Below, one piece after another: positions 40,901 through 49,700 of a stretch of DNA of 64,000 nucleotides (positions within the stretch are counted from its first letter, which is position 1; each line of letters opens with the position of its first letter). Origin of the DNA: EB88 sp965199135. Lineage in GTDB: Bacteria > Acidobacteriota > Terriglobia > Terriglobales > Acidobacteriaceae. The DNA is taken from assembly GCA_965199135.1 (NCBI GenBank), contig OZ240685.1:248001-312000 (forward strand), read 5' to 3'. A program made the position numbers and the translations under genes. Below the pieces are notes generated by a model. It searched no databases, was not told where the DNA came from, and worked only from the letters and a program-made list of their open reading frames with translations.

Positions 40901-42952
40901 CTACCGCTGCGGAGGCTGCGTGGTCGAACCAGGCGCGGGGTTCCCCATCGGGTCACCGGAGCCGGTCGGGGTGGACTGTGTCTGCACCGGCGGCGTCGTG
41001 CCGGGGCTGCGAGCTGGTGAGGGCTCCTGGTAGGGCTGCGTCTGGGCGGCAGGCTGCTGCTGGCCTACAGCCGAGGGGGTCGGGGGCGCGGTGCCGGTGC
41101 TCGCACCGGGCCCCGTGACCGTCTGCTGGTCGGTGGACGCCTTCTTGGTACCGGCCTCATCCGAGTAGCGGGTCTTCGACGTGGGCTTCGGCTTCGGGGG
41201 CGCCTTGGAGGTATCGCCGTTCAGACCGAGAGGCTTGTCCTGCACAGAATGGTCTGCAATCTCCTGTCCATCGGGGGGTGGCGTCGGGTACTGGTCGACC
41301 TTGGCGGCGCGCTTCTTCTCCGCCTTGGCAGCCTTGTATTCGGCGGCGCGTGCAGAGAAGCGGGTCTTGGTCTTCTTCTGAGCGGCCTCGGTCTCGGTTG
41401 CGGAGTCACCATTCTCGTAATGCGCGCCGGGTGCCGTGTTGTTGCCCTGCGCTGCCGATGCAGTCTCGGCATCCGAAGTGTTGCCATTCGCGGCTGCGGC
41501 CCCGGCATCCTGCGTTCTGGTATCTGCGCTCGGCAGCGTCTCACGTGGAGCCTGGCCAAAGCGCACCTTCTCGCGCTTGCCCGGTTTCTGCACGCTCGCG
41601 GTCTGGGTGGTCTTCGATGAGGAACTGCTGCCTGCAGCCGGGGGGGTGGCGGCTGCCGTGGCAGCGGCTGTTCCATTGGCTACATCAGCCAGCGAGGGAA
41701 CATTCGCAGGAACGGGAGCTGCTGCCGCCGGTGTCTTCGCGACCAGGACCTTGCCTCTGCGTCCGCGGGCCGAGGAAAAGCGCGTGCGAGCAACAGCCTT
41801 CTTCTTTTTCTTGGTGGCGGGCGGCTGGTACGCGGAGAAGATCGGGCGCGTCTCGTTCTTGCTGGCCGCGGAATCAACATAGCCCGGCTTCACATCGATA
41901 TAGGCTTCCTCGCGCAGGCGCGTCAGGTACTGCCGCAGCGCGGGATTCATCTTTTCCATGCCGATCGCATCTTCGATCTGCCCCTGCACCTGCCCGAAGC
42001 TCTGCTGCCCGGCGGGGATATGCTCATCCACCTTCAGGATCACAAAGCCCTGCTTGGTACGGATCGGCGCGGTGAACTGCCCCGCCTTCAGATCAAAGGT
42101 GTCGTCTTCCAGGACTTTTGCGAGCGAGCCGCGCTTGAAGTCGCCAAGCGCGCCGCCCTGGGCAGCCGTGGAGCCGCCGGAGTCCGCCTTGGCGAGCGCG
42201 GCGAAATCCTTGCCGCTCTTCAGCTGGGCTTCAAGGTCGTCCGCCTTGGCCTGCGCCTTGGCGACTTCCCCAACGTTGTCGGGATCCGGGGTCGGCACCA
42301 GGATCTCCGAAAGCTTGACCTGCTCCGGAGTCACGAACTGGTCTTTGTGCGCGTCGTAATACGCCTGTTCGTCCGCCTGGGTGATGTTGATTCGCCGGCC
42401 GACTTCATCGCGGATCACCTGCGAGGTGATCACACGGTTCTGGATGCTTGCCTTGAAGTCTGCAAAGTTGACGCCCTGCTGCTCGGCCGCCTTTTCCAGC
42501 GCTTCCATGGAATCGAGGTTGTTCTGCTTGCGCAGTTCGTCGAGCTGGCGGATGGTCTCAGCCTCGCCCGTGATGCCGAGCTGCTTGCCCTTGGAGAGCA
42601 GGAGCTGGTTGTCGATGAGGTCGCGCAGCAGCTGGTGCTTCTGCTCGTCCAGCTCCAAGGGGCTCATGTTGCGCTGCTTGGCCTGCTGCTCGAGCTCCTG
42701 CATGGCGCGGTCATAGTCCGAGGAGCTGATGACCTGGTCGTTGACGCGCGCGATGATGTCTTCCACCACATCGCCGTGGTAGGGCGACTGGGGAGCCGCT
42801 GCCGCTGCGTTCTTGCTGACCGGTGCCACACTTTGGGCGTTGAGCGGGGTGGCGGCCAGGGCGAAGGTGGCCACGGCGAGCAGTGTCGCCTGAAAGGAAG
42901 AGCGCAGGGTGAAGCGTGCAGGAGCACAGGACAACGAAATGTGACGCATCAT
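40901..42952 (-). CDS. SurA-like peptidyl-prolyl isomerase with long basic tail
   Basis: 683 residues from the paired ATGs at 42952/42949. Signal peptide ATLLAVATFALAATPLNAQS, a SurA N-terminal chaperone region (VVEDIIARVNDQVISSSDYD, LLRDLIDNQLLLSKGKQLGI), then one parvulin/PpiC domain (QVKLSEILVPTPD, FAALAKADSGGSTAAQGG, IRTKQGFVILKVDEHIPAGQ). After about residue 355 it becomes a 300-residue disordered tail with repeated basic motifs: TRFSSARGR near 390, REKVRFGQAPRE near 465, KTRFSARAAEYK near 530 and KTRYSDEAG near 595. Such chaperones assist outer-membrane proteins; the tail is unusual and its role unknown. Confidence 0.88.
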   Translation of the reverse strand: MMRHISLSCAPARFTLRSSFQATLLAVATFALAATPLNAQSVAPVSKNAAAAAPQSPYHGDVVEDIIARVNDQVISSSDYDRAMQELEQQAKQRNMSPLELDEQKHQLLRDLIDNQLLLSKGKQLGITGEAETIRQLDELRKQNNLDSMEALEKAAEQQGVNFADFKASIQNRVITSQVIRDEVGRRINITQADEQAYYDAHKDQFVTPEQVKLSEILVPTPDPDNVGEVAKAQAKADDLEAQLKSGKDFAALAKADSGGSTAAQGGALGDFKRGSLAKVLEDDTFDLKAGQFTAPIRTKQGFVILKVDEHIPAGQQSFGQVQGQIEDAIGMEKMNPALRQYLTRLREEAYIDVKPGYVDSAASKNETRPIFSAYQPPATKKKKKAVARTRFSSARGRRGKVLVAKTPAAAAPVPANVPSLADVANGTAAATAAATPPAAGSSSSSKTTQTASVQKPGKREKVRFGQAPRETLPSADTRTQDAGAAAANGNTSDAETASAAQGNNTAPGAHYENGDSATETEAAQKKTKTRFSARAAEYKAAKAEKKRAAKVDQYPTPPPDGQEIADHSVQDKPLGLNGDTSKAPPKPKPTSKTRYSDEAGTKKASTDQQTVTGPGASTGTAPPTPSAVGQQQPAAQTQPYQEPSPARSPGTTPPVQTQSTPTGSGDPMGNPAPGSTTQPPQR

Positions 42953-43095
42953 CAATAAGGGATCCCAGTGAGCCCCCGGGTGCAAATGCGCAAGCCGCAG
43001 CGCAGGCGCCGAGTGGGGACGCAAGTGAGATTGTACGCGGGAGCGCCCGCCACCGGCCAGCCTCCACGCCAGCCGGGGCGGGTCTCCGCCGGAAG

Positions 43096-44121
43096 TTAAG
43101 CGCTGCGCTGCCACCACCCGGACCGCAGCGGCTCACCAACTCGAAACTCGGTAGGGACCCCTGGCGCCGGTGCAAAGAGCCGCAGCCCTCGCTCCTCTGC
43201 TACCTCAAGAATCCGTTCGATCGGCTGACGCCACGCATGCAGCGCCAGGTTGAAGAGGCCCCAGTGGATCGGCATCAGCACGCCAGCGCCGCCCATCGCC
43301 TCGAACGCCTCGGCCGCTCCATCCGGGCCAAGGTGGATACTCGCCCACATCGGGTGAAACGCGCCGATCTCGAGCATGGTCAGATCGAAGGGCCCATACT
43401 CGGCTGCGATCGCCTCGAAGCCATCCCAGTACCCGGAATCCGCTCCGAAGTACACCCGGTGCGTGGCTCCTGCGAGCGCATAGCCTGCCCACAGGGTGTG
43501 AAAGCGGTTGCCGACGGAACGCCCTGAGAAATGCCGTCCCGGGACCGCCGTGACCTGCACCTCCGCCCCGGATCGCCCCTGGACCGTGGTCGCCTGCGTC
43601 CAGTCGAGTTCGGTGACGCGCCCTGCCGGCACCCCGAAGCCGCGGAGCTCCTTGGCCACGGCGAGTGGGCAGACCCAGCGCAGCTCCGGCCGCAGCTTCG
43701 CCAGTTGCGCGACTGTCTCCTTCCCGAGGTGGTCGTAATGGTCATGCGAGATCAGCACCGCATCGAGCTCAGGCAGATCGCGGAGCGCCACCGTGGGCGC
43801 ATAGAAGCGTTTCGGACCGAGAAAGGAGACGGGACCCGCGCGCTCGTCCCACACCGGGTCGAGAAGCAGCCGCACCCCGTCCAGCTCCAGCAGCGCCGAG
43901 GAATGGCCAAACCAGGTCACCCTGACCCCACTCCCCGGCTCCTCGCGCCACACGGTTGTGTCCGTCCGGAAGGGCCCGAGCGGGCTCTTCGGCTCGGTTT
44001 CTTCCTTGTTGGCCAGGTACAACGGCAGCAGCTTCAGCATCAACGAGAACCCGCCCATGGGCGTCTCTATCGGGTTCAGAAATCGCGGCCCCTCTTTCTT
44101 CGCCCGTTCCAGCTTCCTCAT
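43096..44121 (-). CDS. MBL-fold metallohydrolase (UlaG/NAPE-PLD-like)
   Basis: 341 residues. Metallo-beta-lactamase fold with the metal motif ISHDHYDHLGKET (HxHxDH), then VPGRHFSGRS, FGADSGYWDGFEAI and LMPIHWGLFNLALHAW. The N-terminal VTWFGHSSALLELDGVRLLLDPVWDERAGP is typical of the UlaG / N-acyl-phosphatidylethanolamine phospholipase D branch, so the substrate may be a lactone, phosphodiester or lipid. No signal peptide. Divergent from the S41 peptidase gene across about 150 bases. Confidence 0.85.
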   Translation of the reverse strand: MRKLERAKKEGPRFLNPIETPMGGFSLMLKLLPLYLANKEETEPKSPLGPFRTDTTVWREEPGSGVRVTWFGHSSALLELDGVRLLLDPVWDERAGPVSFLGPKRFYAPTVALRDLPELDAVLISHDHYDHLGKETVAQLAKLRPELRWVCPLAVAKELRGFGVPAGRVTELDWTQATTVQGRSGAEVQVTAVPGRHFSGRSVGNRFHTLWAGYALAGATHRVYFGADSGYWDGFEAIAAEYGPFDLTMLEIGAFHPMWASIHLGPDGAAEAFEAMGGAGVLMPIHWGLFNLALHAWRQPIERILEVAEERGLRLFAPAPGVPTEFRVGEPLRSGWWQRSA

Positions 44122-44232
44122 ATCCCCCCAAATCCGTCTCGCGCTTCTTCAGATGTGCGACTGACGCCCCCGGTGCGCTTCGATATTCCGAATGGAACCG
44201 CCGGGGTGACGGCGAGTGCCCCGGGCGACGCT

Positions 44233-44241
44233 TGCTATACT
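44233..44241 (+). promoter_or_regulatory. Extended -10 promoter of the S41 peptidase gene
   Basis: TTGCTATACT matches an extended -10 element (TGN followed by TATACT) 33 bases upstream of the S41 start; no good -35 is present at standard spacing, which an extended -10 can tolerate. It lies in the divergent region facing the metallohydrolase gene. Confidence 0.45.
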
Positions 44242-44273
44242 AGGCTGGCGCTCCGAGGTCAATCCCTATCCCT

Positions 44274-45899
44274 ATGTCACCCCGTCTACGCCGTTCCGGG
44301 TTCTCCCTTGTGCTCTTCTTTACTGCCTGCGGGCTGGCCGGGATTGTTGCGAGCCAGAAGGTGCGGGCGCAGTCCGGGGATAGTGACACGGTCTTCCGGG
44401 ACTCCCTCAAGCAGTTCGCGGCGGTCTACACCACTGTCTCCGAGAACTACGCGGACCCCTTCACCGGCGACAAGCCCAGCGACACGATCTACGACGGCGC
44501 GATTCCGTCCATGCTCCGCACCCTGGATCCGCACTCGAACTTCTTCGATCCCAAGTCCTATGGCAAGTTGATGGAAGAGCAGCGTGGGCGCTACTACGGT
44601 GTGGGCATGCTGATCCAGCCGCAGCTGATCGGCGACAAGCAGCGCACCGTCGTGCTGAAGCCGTTCGCGGGAACGCCCTCCTACAAGGCCGGCATCCACC
44701 CAGGCGACATCATCATGGCCGTCGATGGCAAATCGACCGACGGCTTGAACTCCGACGATGTGGTTTCCATGTTGAAGGGCGATCGCGGAACACACGTCAA
44801 GGTCACCGTGGCCCGCGCCGGCTCCGACCAGCCGCTGACCTTTGATCTGGTGCGTGAAGAGATCCCGAACAACTCGGTCGATCTTGCGTACCTGATCCAG
44901 CCGGGGATCGGCTACATCCACATCAAGGCGGTACAGGAGACCACCGGCAAGGAGGTCTCGGACGCACTCACGAGCTTCGGCGACGTCAAGGGCCTGGTGC
45001 TCGACCTGCGTGATAATCCGGGCGGACTGCTCAACCAGGCCGTCGCTGTGTGCGATCAGTTCCTGAAGCGGGGACAGGTGATTGTCTCGCAGCGGGGACG
45101 CGCCTACCCGGACCAGGTCTACCGGGCGAACCACGGCAACGATGGCCGGAACTATCCGATCGTCATCCTGACCAACCATGGAACAGCGTCCGCCGCCGAG
45201 ATCATCTCGGGCGCACTGCAGGACCATGACCGCGCGCTGATCGTCGGCACCGTAACATTCGGCAAGGGCCTCGTGCAGACTGTCTACCAGCTCTCCGAGA
45301 ACACCGGCCTGACGCTGACGACCTACCACTACTACACGCCGAGCGGTCGACTCATCCAGCGCAACTACGAAGGCGTCTCGCTCTACGACTACTACTCGAA
45401 TCACGGCAAGCCGCAGGACCCGAAAGACCGCGAGGTCAAGCTGACCGACTCCGGTCGCACCGAGTACGGCGGCGACGGCATCGCGCCCGACGTGCCATTT
45501 GAGGAGCCCAAGCCCGTGCACATCCAGCGCGTGCTCGTCGCGCACTACGCCTTCTTTGATTTCGCGCAGCAGTACCTGGCGAAACACCAGGTCGCGAAGG
45601 ATGCGCAGGTTACGCCAGAGATGCTCAGCGACTTCAAGCAGTTCCTGAAGGAAAAGAACATCAGCTACACCGATGCCGAGATGGCGCCTGTGATCGAGTG
45701 GGTCAAGACCAACATCCTCGCCGAACTCCTGAACACCGCATATACCGAGGAAGACGGCGCGCGCGCACGCGCTCAGTGGGATCCCGAGATCCGGAAGGCC
45801 GTTTCGGTGATGGCGCAGGCCTCGCAGCTCGAAGAAGCAGCCGAGCGTGCGGACGCCGCCAAGCAGGCCGCGCACAGCAACATGCCGTCGACAATGTAA
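44274..45899 (+). CDS. S41-family C-terminal processing peptidase
   Basis: 541 residues. Signal-anchor start (SLVLFFTACGLAGIVASQ), a PDZ domain (KAGIHPGDIIMAVDGKS, GTHVKVTVARAG), and an S41 Ser/Lys peptidase domain with IHIKAVQETTGKEVSDAL, LVLDLRDNPGGLLNQAV, the Ser in LTNHGTASAAEIISGAL and the Lys in GTVTFGKGLVQTVYQL. CtpA/Prc-type enzymes process C-termini of exported proteins and envelope regulators. About 190 residues after the catalytic Lys form an extension ending in an Ala-rich helix. A strong intrinsic terminator follows the gene. Confidence 0.93.
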   Translation: MSPRLRRSGFSLVLFFTACGLAGIVASQKVRAQSGDSDTVFRDSLKQFAAVYTTVSENYADPFTGDKPSDTIYDGAIPSMLRTLDPHSNFFDPKSYGKLMEEQRGRYYGVGMLIQPQLIGDKQRTVVLKPFAGTPSYKAGIHPGDIIMAVDGKSTDGLNSDDVVSMLKGDRGTHVKVTVARAGSDQPLTFDLVREEIPNNSVDLAYLIQPGIGYIHIKAVQETTGKEVSDALTSFGDVKGLVLDLRDNPGGLLNQAVAVCDQFLKRGQVIVSQRGRAYPDQVYRANHGNDGRNYPIVILTNHGTASAAEIISGALQDHDRALIVGTVTFGKGLVQTVYQLSENTGLTLTTYHYYTPSGRLIQRNYEGVSLYDYYSNHGKPQDPKDREVKLTDSGRTEYGGDGIAPDVPFEEPKPVHIQRVLVAHYAFFDFAQQYLAKHQVAKDAQVTPEMLSDFKQFLKEKNISYTDAEMAPVIEWVKTNILAELLNTAYTEEDGARARAQWDPEIRKAVSVMAQASQLEEAAERADAAKQAAHSNMPSTM

Positions 45900-45917
45900 G
45901 GCGACCGGGAGGCACAA

Positions 45918-45946
45918 GGGCTGGGCGCGCTGCCCGGCCCTTTTTT
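45918..45946 (+). terminator. Intrinsic terminator after the S41 peptidase gene
   Basis: GGGCTGGGC (45918-45926), five-base loop, GCCCGGCCC (45932-45940) with one G-T pair, followed directly by six T. A textbook rho-independent terminator reading rightward, 18 bases after the stop codon. Confidence 0.9.
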
Positions 45947-45970
45947 CTTGGAACAGGAGAATGCAGGGAC

Positions 45971-46465
45971 GTGGACAAGGGATTTCGCTTTGCAACCGAG
46001 GACGACACCGCCGCGATCGTCGCGCTGGTGAACCAGGCCTTCCAGAGTGAAAAGTTTTTCAAGGTAGGCGAGCGCACCGATCCCGCCGAAGTCGCAGAGT
46101 GCCTCGCGCAGGGCCGCTTTCTCGTGCTCGAAGATGAGGCCGGGCTTGCGGCGTCCATCTACGTCGAGGTGCGTGGGGAGCGTGGGTACGTGGGCATGCT
46201 GGCGGTTGCGCCCGAGCGTCAGAAGCGCGGTCTTGGCACGCGCATGATGGCCGCGGCGGAAGAGTTCCTGCGGGAGATGGGCTGCCGCTTTGCGGACCTG
46301 ACGGTGGTGGATCTCCGGATCGAGTTACCGCCGATCTACGAGAAGTACGGCTACCGGGTCACGGGAACGGCACCGTTCCCGGCCGAGACGATGCCGGTCA
46401 AGATGCCGTGTTCGTTTCTGATGATGTCGAAGCCGCTGATGGGCGACCCCGGGGAGAACGCCTGA
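45971..46465 (+). CDS. GNAT-family N-acetyltransferase
   Basis: 164 residues, GTG start at 45971 with AGGAG 12 bases upstream. GCN5-type acetyltransferase: FRFATEDDTAAIVALVNQAF at the start, the acetyl-CoA site YVGMLAVAPERQKRGLGTRM, and LPPIYEKYGYRVTGT at the end. The substrate is unknown; the fold is common in amino-acid, antibiotic and protein N-acetylation. Open frame continues upstream into the terminator region and is not coding there. Confidence 0.85.
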   Translation: MDKGFRFATEDDTAAIVALVNQAFQSEKFFKVGERTDPAEVAECLAQGRFLVLEDEAGLAASIYVEVRGERGYVGMLAVAPERQKRGLGTRMMAAAEEFLREMGCRFADLTVVDLRIELPPIYEKYGYRVTGTAPFPAETMPVKMPCSFLMMSKPLMGDPGENA

Positions 46466-46474
46466 GCGGGTAGG

Positions 46475-46504
46475 CCGCAGATCCTTCGCTCCGCCCAGGA
46501 GGAC
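46475..46504 (-). repeat. Dispersed 30-bp repeat, copy 2
   Basis: On the minus strand this starts GTCCTCCTGGGCGGAGC and ends AAGGATCTGCGG, matching the copy at 1075-1104 in 27 of 30 positions. It lies in the 86-base gap between the acetyltransferase and SOD genes. Confidence 0.6.
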
Positions 46505-46551
46505 ACTGGCTCGCCCAGGAAACGCCCGAACCGGAGGAGGGCACGGACCTG

Positions 46552-47160
46552 CTAGTGGTTGCTGGCTGTCCCCTTGCCCCCGGTGGAGCGGGTCGGTGCA
46601 CCGCCCTTTGTGGACGTGTTGTCGATCGAGATCACGCCGCACGAGATACGGGCGCCGGAGTTGCCGGACGGGTCAGTCTTCATGTCGTCAGGACCGGCAT
46701 GAACCATCAGCGATGTTCCCCCGTTGGCAAAGACCGAGTTCGGCGCTTTCGGATCAAGCGTGATGTCCTTGTCGAAGAAGCTCTTCTTCACCATGCCGTC
46801 GTCCCCCACAGTCAGGTTCAGAGGCAGGTCCCCCGCATGGTGCCCTGCGGAGTTCTGGAAGCCATGCTGCTTCCCGGTTGGATTGAAATGGCCGCCGGCT
46901 GTTTTGAAATCCGGCGCATCGCACTTCGGGTTCTGGTGGATGTGAATGCCATGCTCGCCAGGGGGCAGATTCTTGAAGTCCACCGAGATCTTGACGCCGT
47001 TCTTCTTGCCGGTCAGCGTGGCCTTGCCGCCGTCCTGGCCTGAGCCGGTCTCCATCTGCACGTAGACCTGCTTCGGCGTCTGCTGCGCCCCTGCCACGGC
47101 CGCGCAGCCCAAGAGGATGCCTGCCACCGCTCCCAGACCCATTCCCTGTTTCGTTCGCAT
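46552..47160 (-). CDS. sodC: Copper/zinc superoxide dismutase
   Basis: 202 residues from ATG 47160, preceded by AAGGAG. Signal-like start (GAVAGILLGCAAVAG, an internal Cys could also make it a lipoprotein) and a complete Cu/Zn-SOD fold: HGIHIHQNPKCD, GGHFNPTGKQHG, NSAGHHAGDLPLN for the metal ligands, and the C-terminal DDMKTDPSGNSGARISCGVI with the disulphide Cys and the zinc-adjacent Asp. Removes superoxide in the periplasm. The C-terminal tail (STKGGAPTRSTGGKGTASNH) is disordered and ends in Asn-His. Confidence 0.93.
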   Translation of the reverse strand: MRTKQGMGLGAVAGILLGCAAVAGAQQTPKQVYVQMETGSGQDGGKATLTGKKNGVKISVDFKNLPPGEHGIHIHQNPKCDAPDFKTAGGHFNPTGKQHGFQNSAGHHAGDLPLNLTVGDDGMVKKSFFDKDITLDPKAPNSVFANGGTSLMVHAGPDDMKTDPSGNSGARISCGVISIDNTSTKGGAPTRSTGGKGTASNH

Positions 47161-47206
47161 CTCTGCTGATCTCCTTGTTCCCACGCTAGATGCTACTCCC
47201 GCATCG

Positions 47207-48118
47207 CTATTCGAAGGCAACGGCTTTACGAGTCAGCGCGGGCCGGTTTGACACGGCGCGTGCGAGTACAGCGCTGGCACTCTCGCGCTCCGCACCTTCA
47301 ATCGTCATGCGAGGAGCACGCACCTGTTCGGAGCCGACACCGACCTCGCCCTGCACCCACTTGATCAGCTGCACGAACTTGGGCACCGTATCCATGCGCA
47401 GCAGCGGCAGAAACCAGCGCAGCAGCGCGAAGGTCTCTCGATCCCGGCGAGACGTGGCCAGTTCGAACAGCTCGACCGACTCCGCTGGAAACGCATTCAC
47501 CAGCCCCGCGACCCAACCGACGGCACCCGCGGCGACGCCCTCCACGATCGCGTCGTCGACGCCGACGCAGACCTGCATGCGATCCCCGAGAATGGCGCGA
47601 ATCGCCGAGGCCCGGCGCACGTCGCTGCTCGACTCCTTCACGGCGTGGAGGTTGGGGTGACTTGCAGCAAGCTCATCCACCTGCTCGGGGAGAAAGTCTG
47701 TCCGGTAGGCGATCGGGTTGTTGTAGAGCATGCACGAGAGTGGCGTGGCCTCGAGGATCGCGGCCATGTGCGCGCGTGTTTCGCGCCAGTCCCCGACGTA
47801 GACGTACGGCGGCAGGATCATCAGGCCCTGGCAGCCGGCTGCTTCAGCATCCCTGGCCAGCCGGACGGCCTCTGCAGTCGAGAGCGCCGAGATGGCAGCG
47901 ACGATGGGCGCCTGCTTGAGCCCGACCAGGGTATGGAGGATCGCAAGCTTCTCCGCATGCTGGAGCGTCGCCGCCTCGCCAAGCGAGCCGAGCGCGACAA
48001 TCGCGGTGCAGCCATTCGCCAGCATCCACCGGGCATGCCGGGCCATGAAGGGGTGGTCGACCTCACCCGAGGGAAGAAACGCGGTGGTCATTGCAGGCAT
48101 CACGCCATGCCATTGCAT
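47207..48118 (-). CDS. DapA-family deaminase of hydroxyproline breakdown
   Basis: 303 residues from the ATG at 48118 with AGGAG upstream. Dihydrodipicolinate-synthase fold with Schiff-base Lys in LHAVKESSSDVRR and the Tyr in SCMLYNNPIAYRTDF; GSLGEAATLQHAEKL is the usual carboxylate-binding loop. In this operon it is expected to be the 1-pyrroline-4-hydroxy-2-carboxylate deaminase, the step after D-hydroxyproline dehydrogenase. Its start overlaps the stop of the oxidoreductase gene by one base (TGATG). A dapA role cannot be excluded from sequence but the context argues against it. Confidence 0.85.
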   Translation of the reverse strand: MQWHGVMPAMTTAFLPSGEVDHPFMARHARWMLANGCTAIVALGSLGEAATLQHAEKLAILHTLVGLKQAPIVAAISALSTAEAVRLARDAEAAGCQGLMILPPYVYVGDWRETRAHMAAILEATPLSCMLYNNPIAYRTDFLPEQVDELAASHPNLHAVKESSSDVRRASAIRAILGDRMQVCVGVDDAIVEGVAAGAVGWVAGLVNAFPAESVELFELATSRRDRETFALLRWFLPLLRMDTVPKFVQLIKWVQGEVGVGSEQVRAPRMTIEGAERESASAVLARAVSNRPALTRKAVAFE

Positions 48119-49446
48119 CAAGAAGGCTCCTGTTCTGTTCGTTGCATGAGGACGCGCAGGGGGACTGGCGCGAGAGGTGGGCGAATGCCCGGGGCTTCCC
48201 ACCCGAAGAGGGTCTGCGTGGCCGCGCCGCAAAGACGGCCCTGGCAGGGGCCCATGCCGCAGCGGGTGTGCAGCTTCGCTTCCCGAAAGGAGCGCTGCGT
48301 GTGCAGCGCACCGAAGCGCACATCTTCACAGCGGCAGACGATCGTCTCGGGCCGGGCAAGCTGTGCCAGCTCTGGTCGCAAGGCAAACGCCTGGGCGAGA
48401 GCCGCTTCAAAGCGGCGCAGGTGCTCGGCGCGGGCGCGGAGCAGGCTCAGCCTGCGGCCACCCAGCCCTCGTTCCAGCGCCGAGGCAGCCGCGCTGGCAC
48501 CGGCGAGTCGGCCGTCGAGCAGTGCAGCCTCGACGCCACCGATACCGGTAACTTCGCCCGCCGCAAAGATATTCGGCATGCTGGTCTGTCCACCAACGTT
48601 GGTCGCCACGCCACCTGAAGGCGCGAGCTCGCAACCGAGCAGGCGCGCGAGCTCCGTATTCGGCACGAGGTGAAATCCGCAGGCCAGCGCATCACACGGG
48701 ATCGTCCAGCATTTGCGGCCATCCGTGACGCTCACGGCCGTGAGCCGGTCTGTGCCATGGGCCTCCACTGGCCAGCAGCCCACGCGCAGCGGAGAGCTGC
48801 GCGTGTGAAAGGCATAGCCAGCAGCCTGCAGGAGCTTGCCCGTGTCACGGACCAGGGTACGGGCGAAGAGGAGCAGCTGCCGCGCCGAGGCCTGCTCATA
48901 CACACCGGCCAGGATCGCGCCTTGCTTCCGGAGGTGGGCAGCCACCGCGAGCAGCAGCGGCCCGGAGCCGGCCACCACGATGCGCTGACCCCTGACGTCG
49001 AAACCCGATTTCGCCAGCGCCTGCAATCCGCCCGCGCCGTAGACGCCCTGCAATGTCCAGCCGGGAAACGGCAGGAACCGCTCGCGCGCGCCGGTCGCGA
49101 TCACGAGCGACCGGTAGCGGATCCGGACGGGTTCGGGCGGCTCTCCGGGTAGCTCTCGCAGCGCAAGGAGCAGGCCGCCGGCAGCCTCGGGAACATCCAC
49201 AACACGGGTCGAGGGCAGCAGCTGGATGCCGGCCTGCTCGAAGCGCCGGATGGTCCGTGAGGCCTGCCGGGATGCTGGCTCCACCTCTGCCGTTCCCGAG
49301 GCCGTCGCGCCCCGCCAGATCTGACCGCCAGCGGCGCCATTCTCATCCAGAACGATCACCGACGCGCCGCTGCGACGCGCCTCGACCGCGGCCTCCATGC
49401 CGGCCGGCCCTGCGCCCACGATCAGGACATCCGCTTCGACACTCAT
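48118..49446 (-). CDS. D-hydroxyproline dehydrogenase, NAD/FAD and BFD-type subunit
   Basis: 442 residues from the ATG at 49446. A two-dinucleotide fold: FAD site VLIVGAGPAGMEAAVEARRS near the start and a second, NAD-binding site at QRIVVAGSGPLLLAVAAHLR; TGARERFLPFPGWTLQGVYG and NIFAAGEVTGIGGVEAALLD are typical. The C-terminus carries the BFD-like 2Fe-2S cysteines in ETIVCRCEDVRFG and LHTRCGMGPCQGRLCG. Together with the small 2Fe-2S and DAO-type genes upstream it should form the three-part dehydrogenase. Overlaps both neighbours by a few bases. Confidence 0.85.
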   Translation of the reverse strand: MSVEADVLIVGAGPAGMEAAVEARRSGASVIVLDENGAAGGQIWRGATASGTAEVEPASRQASRTIRRFEQAGIQLLPSTRVVDVPEAAGGLLLALRELPGEPPEPVRIRYRSLVIATGARERFLPFPGWTLQGVYGAGGLQALAKSGFDVRGQRIVVAGSGPLLLAVAAHLRKQGAILAGVYEQASARQLLLFARTLVRDTGKLLQAAGYAFHTRSSPLRVGCWPVEAHGTDRLTAVSVTDGRKCWTIPCDALACGFHLVPNTELARLLGCELAPSGGVATNVGGQTSMPNIFAAGEVTGIGGVEAALLDGRLAGASAAASALERGLGGRRLSLLRARAEHLRRFEAALAQAFALRPELAQLARPETIVCRCEDVRFGALHTQRSFREAKLHTRCGMGPCQGRLCGAATQTLFGWEAPGIRPPLAPVPLRVLMQRTEQEPS

Positions 49447-49700
49447 TCCGTCTCGACCCGCATGCCCGGCGCACAGAGAACCAGGCAGCTTCGCTGGTGA
49501 GCGACGCCGTTGATGCGTGCGCGGCACTCATAGCAGACTCCCATGCCGCACAGGGCTGTGCGCGGTTCACCCGCATGCGAGAGACGTGCCGGGACGCCAA
49601 AGGTCAGCAGTGCGGCAGCGACCGTGGTACCGGGCGCGACCATGCGCGTGACTCCATTCAGCTCGATCCTGAGCAGCGCGCCGGCGGCCAGCTCAGGCAT
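49443..49700 (-). CDS. Small 2Fe-2S subunit of D-hydroxyproline dehydrogenase
   Basis: 85 residues. A ferredoxin-like protein with a beta-grasp start (LLRIELNGVTRMVAPGTT) and cluster cysteines in TALCGMGVCYECRARING and RSCLVLC. It sits between the FAD and NAD/FAD subunits with eight- and four-base overlaps, so it is translationally coupled to both. Homologues of this size are gamma subunits of D-hydroxyproline or sarcosine-type dehydrogenases. Confidence 0.85.
   Translation of the reverse strand: MPELAAGALLRIELNGVTRMVAPGTTVAAALLTFGVPARLSHAGEPRTALCGMGVCYECRARINGVAHQRSCLVLCAPGMRVETE

Noticed and set aside
45698..45970. Upstream extension of the GNAT frame
   Set aside because: It overlaps the end of the S41 gene and its terminator; acetyltransferase homology begins at the GTG at 45971.
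44286..45995. 569-codon minus-strand frame opposite the S41 peptidase
   Set aside because: The sense strand encodes a clear protease with catalytic motifs; the antisense product has no domain or signal.
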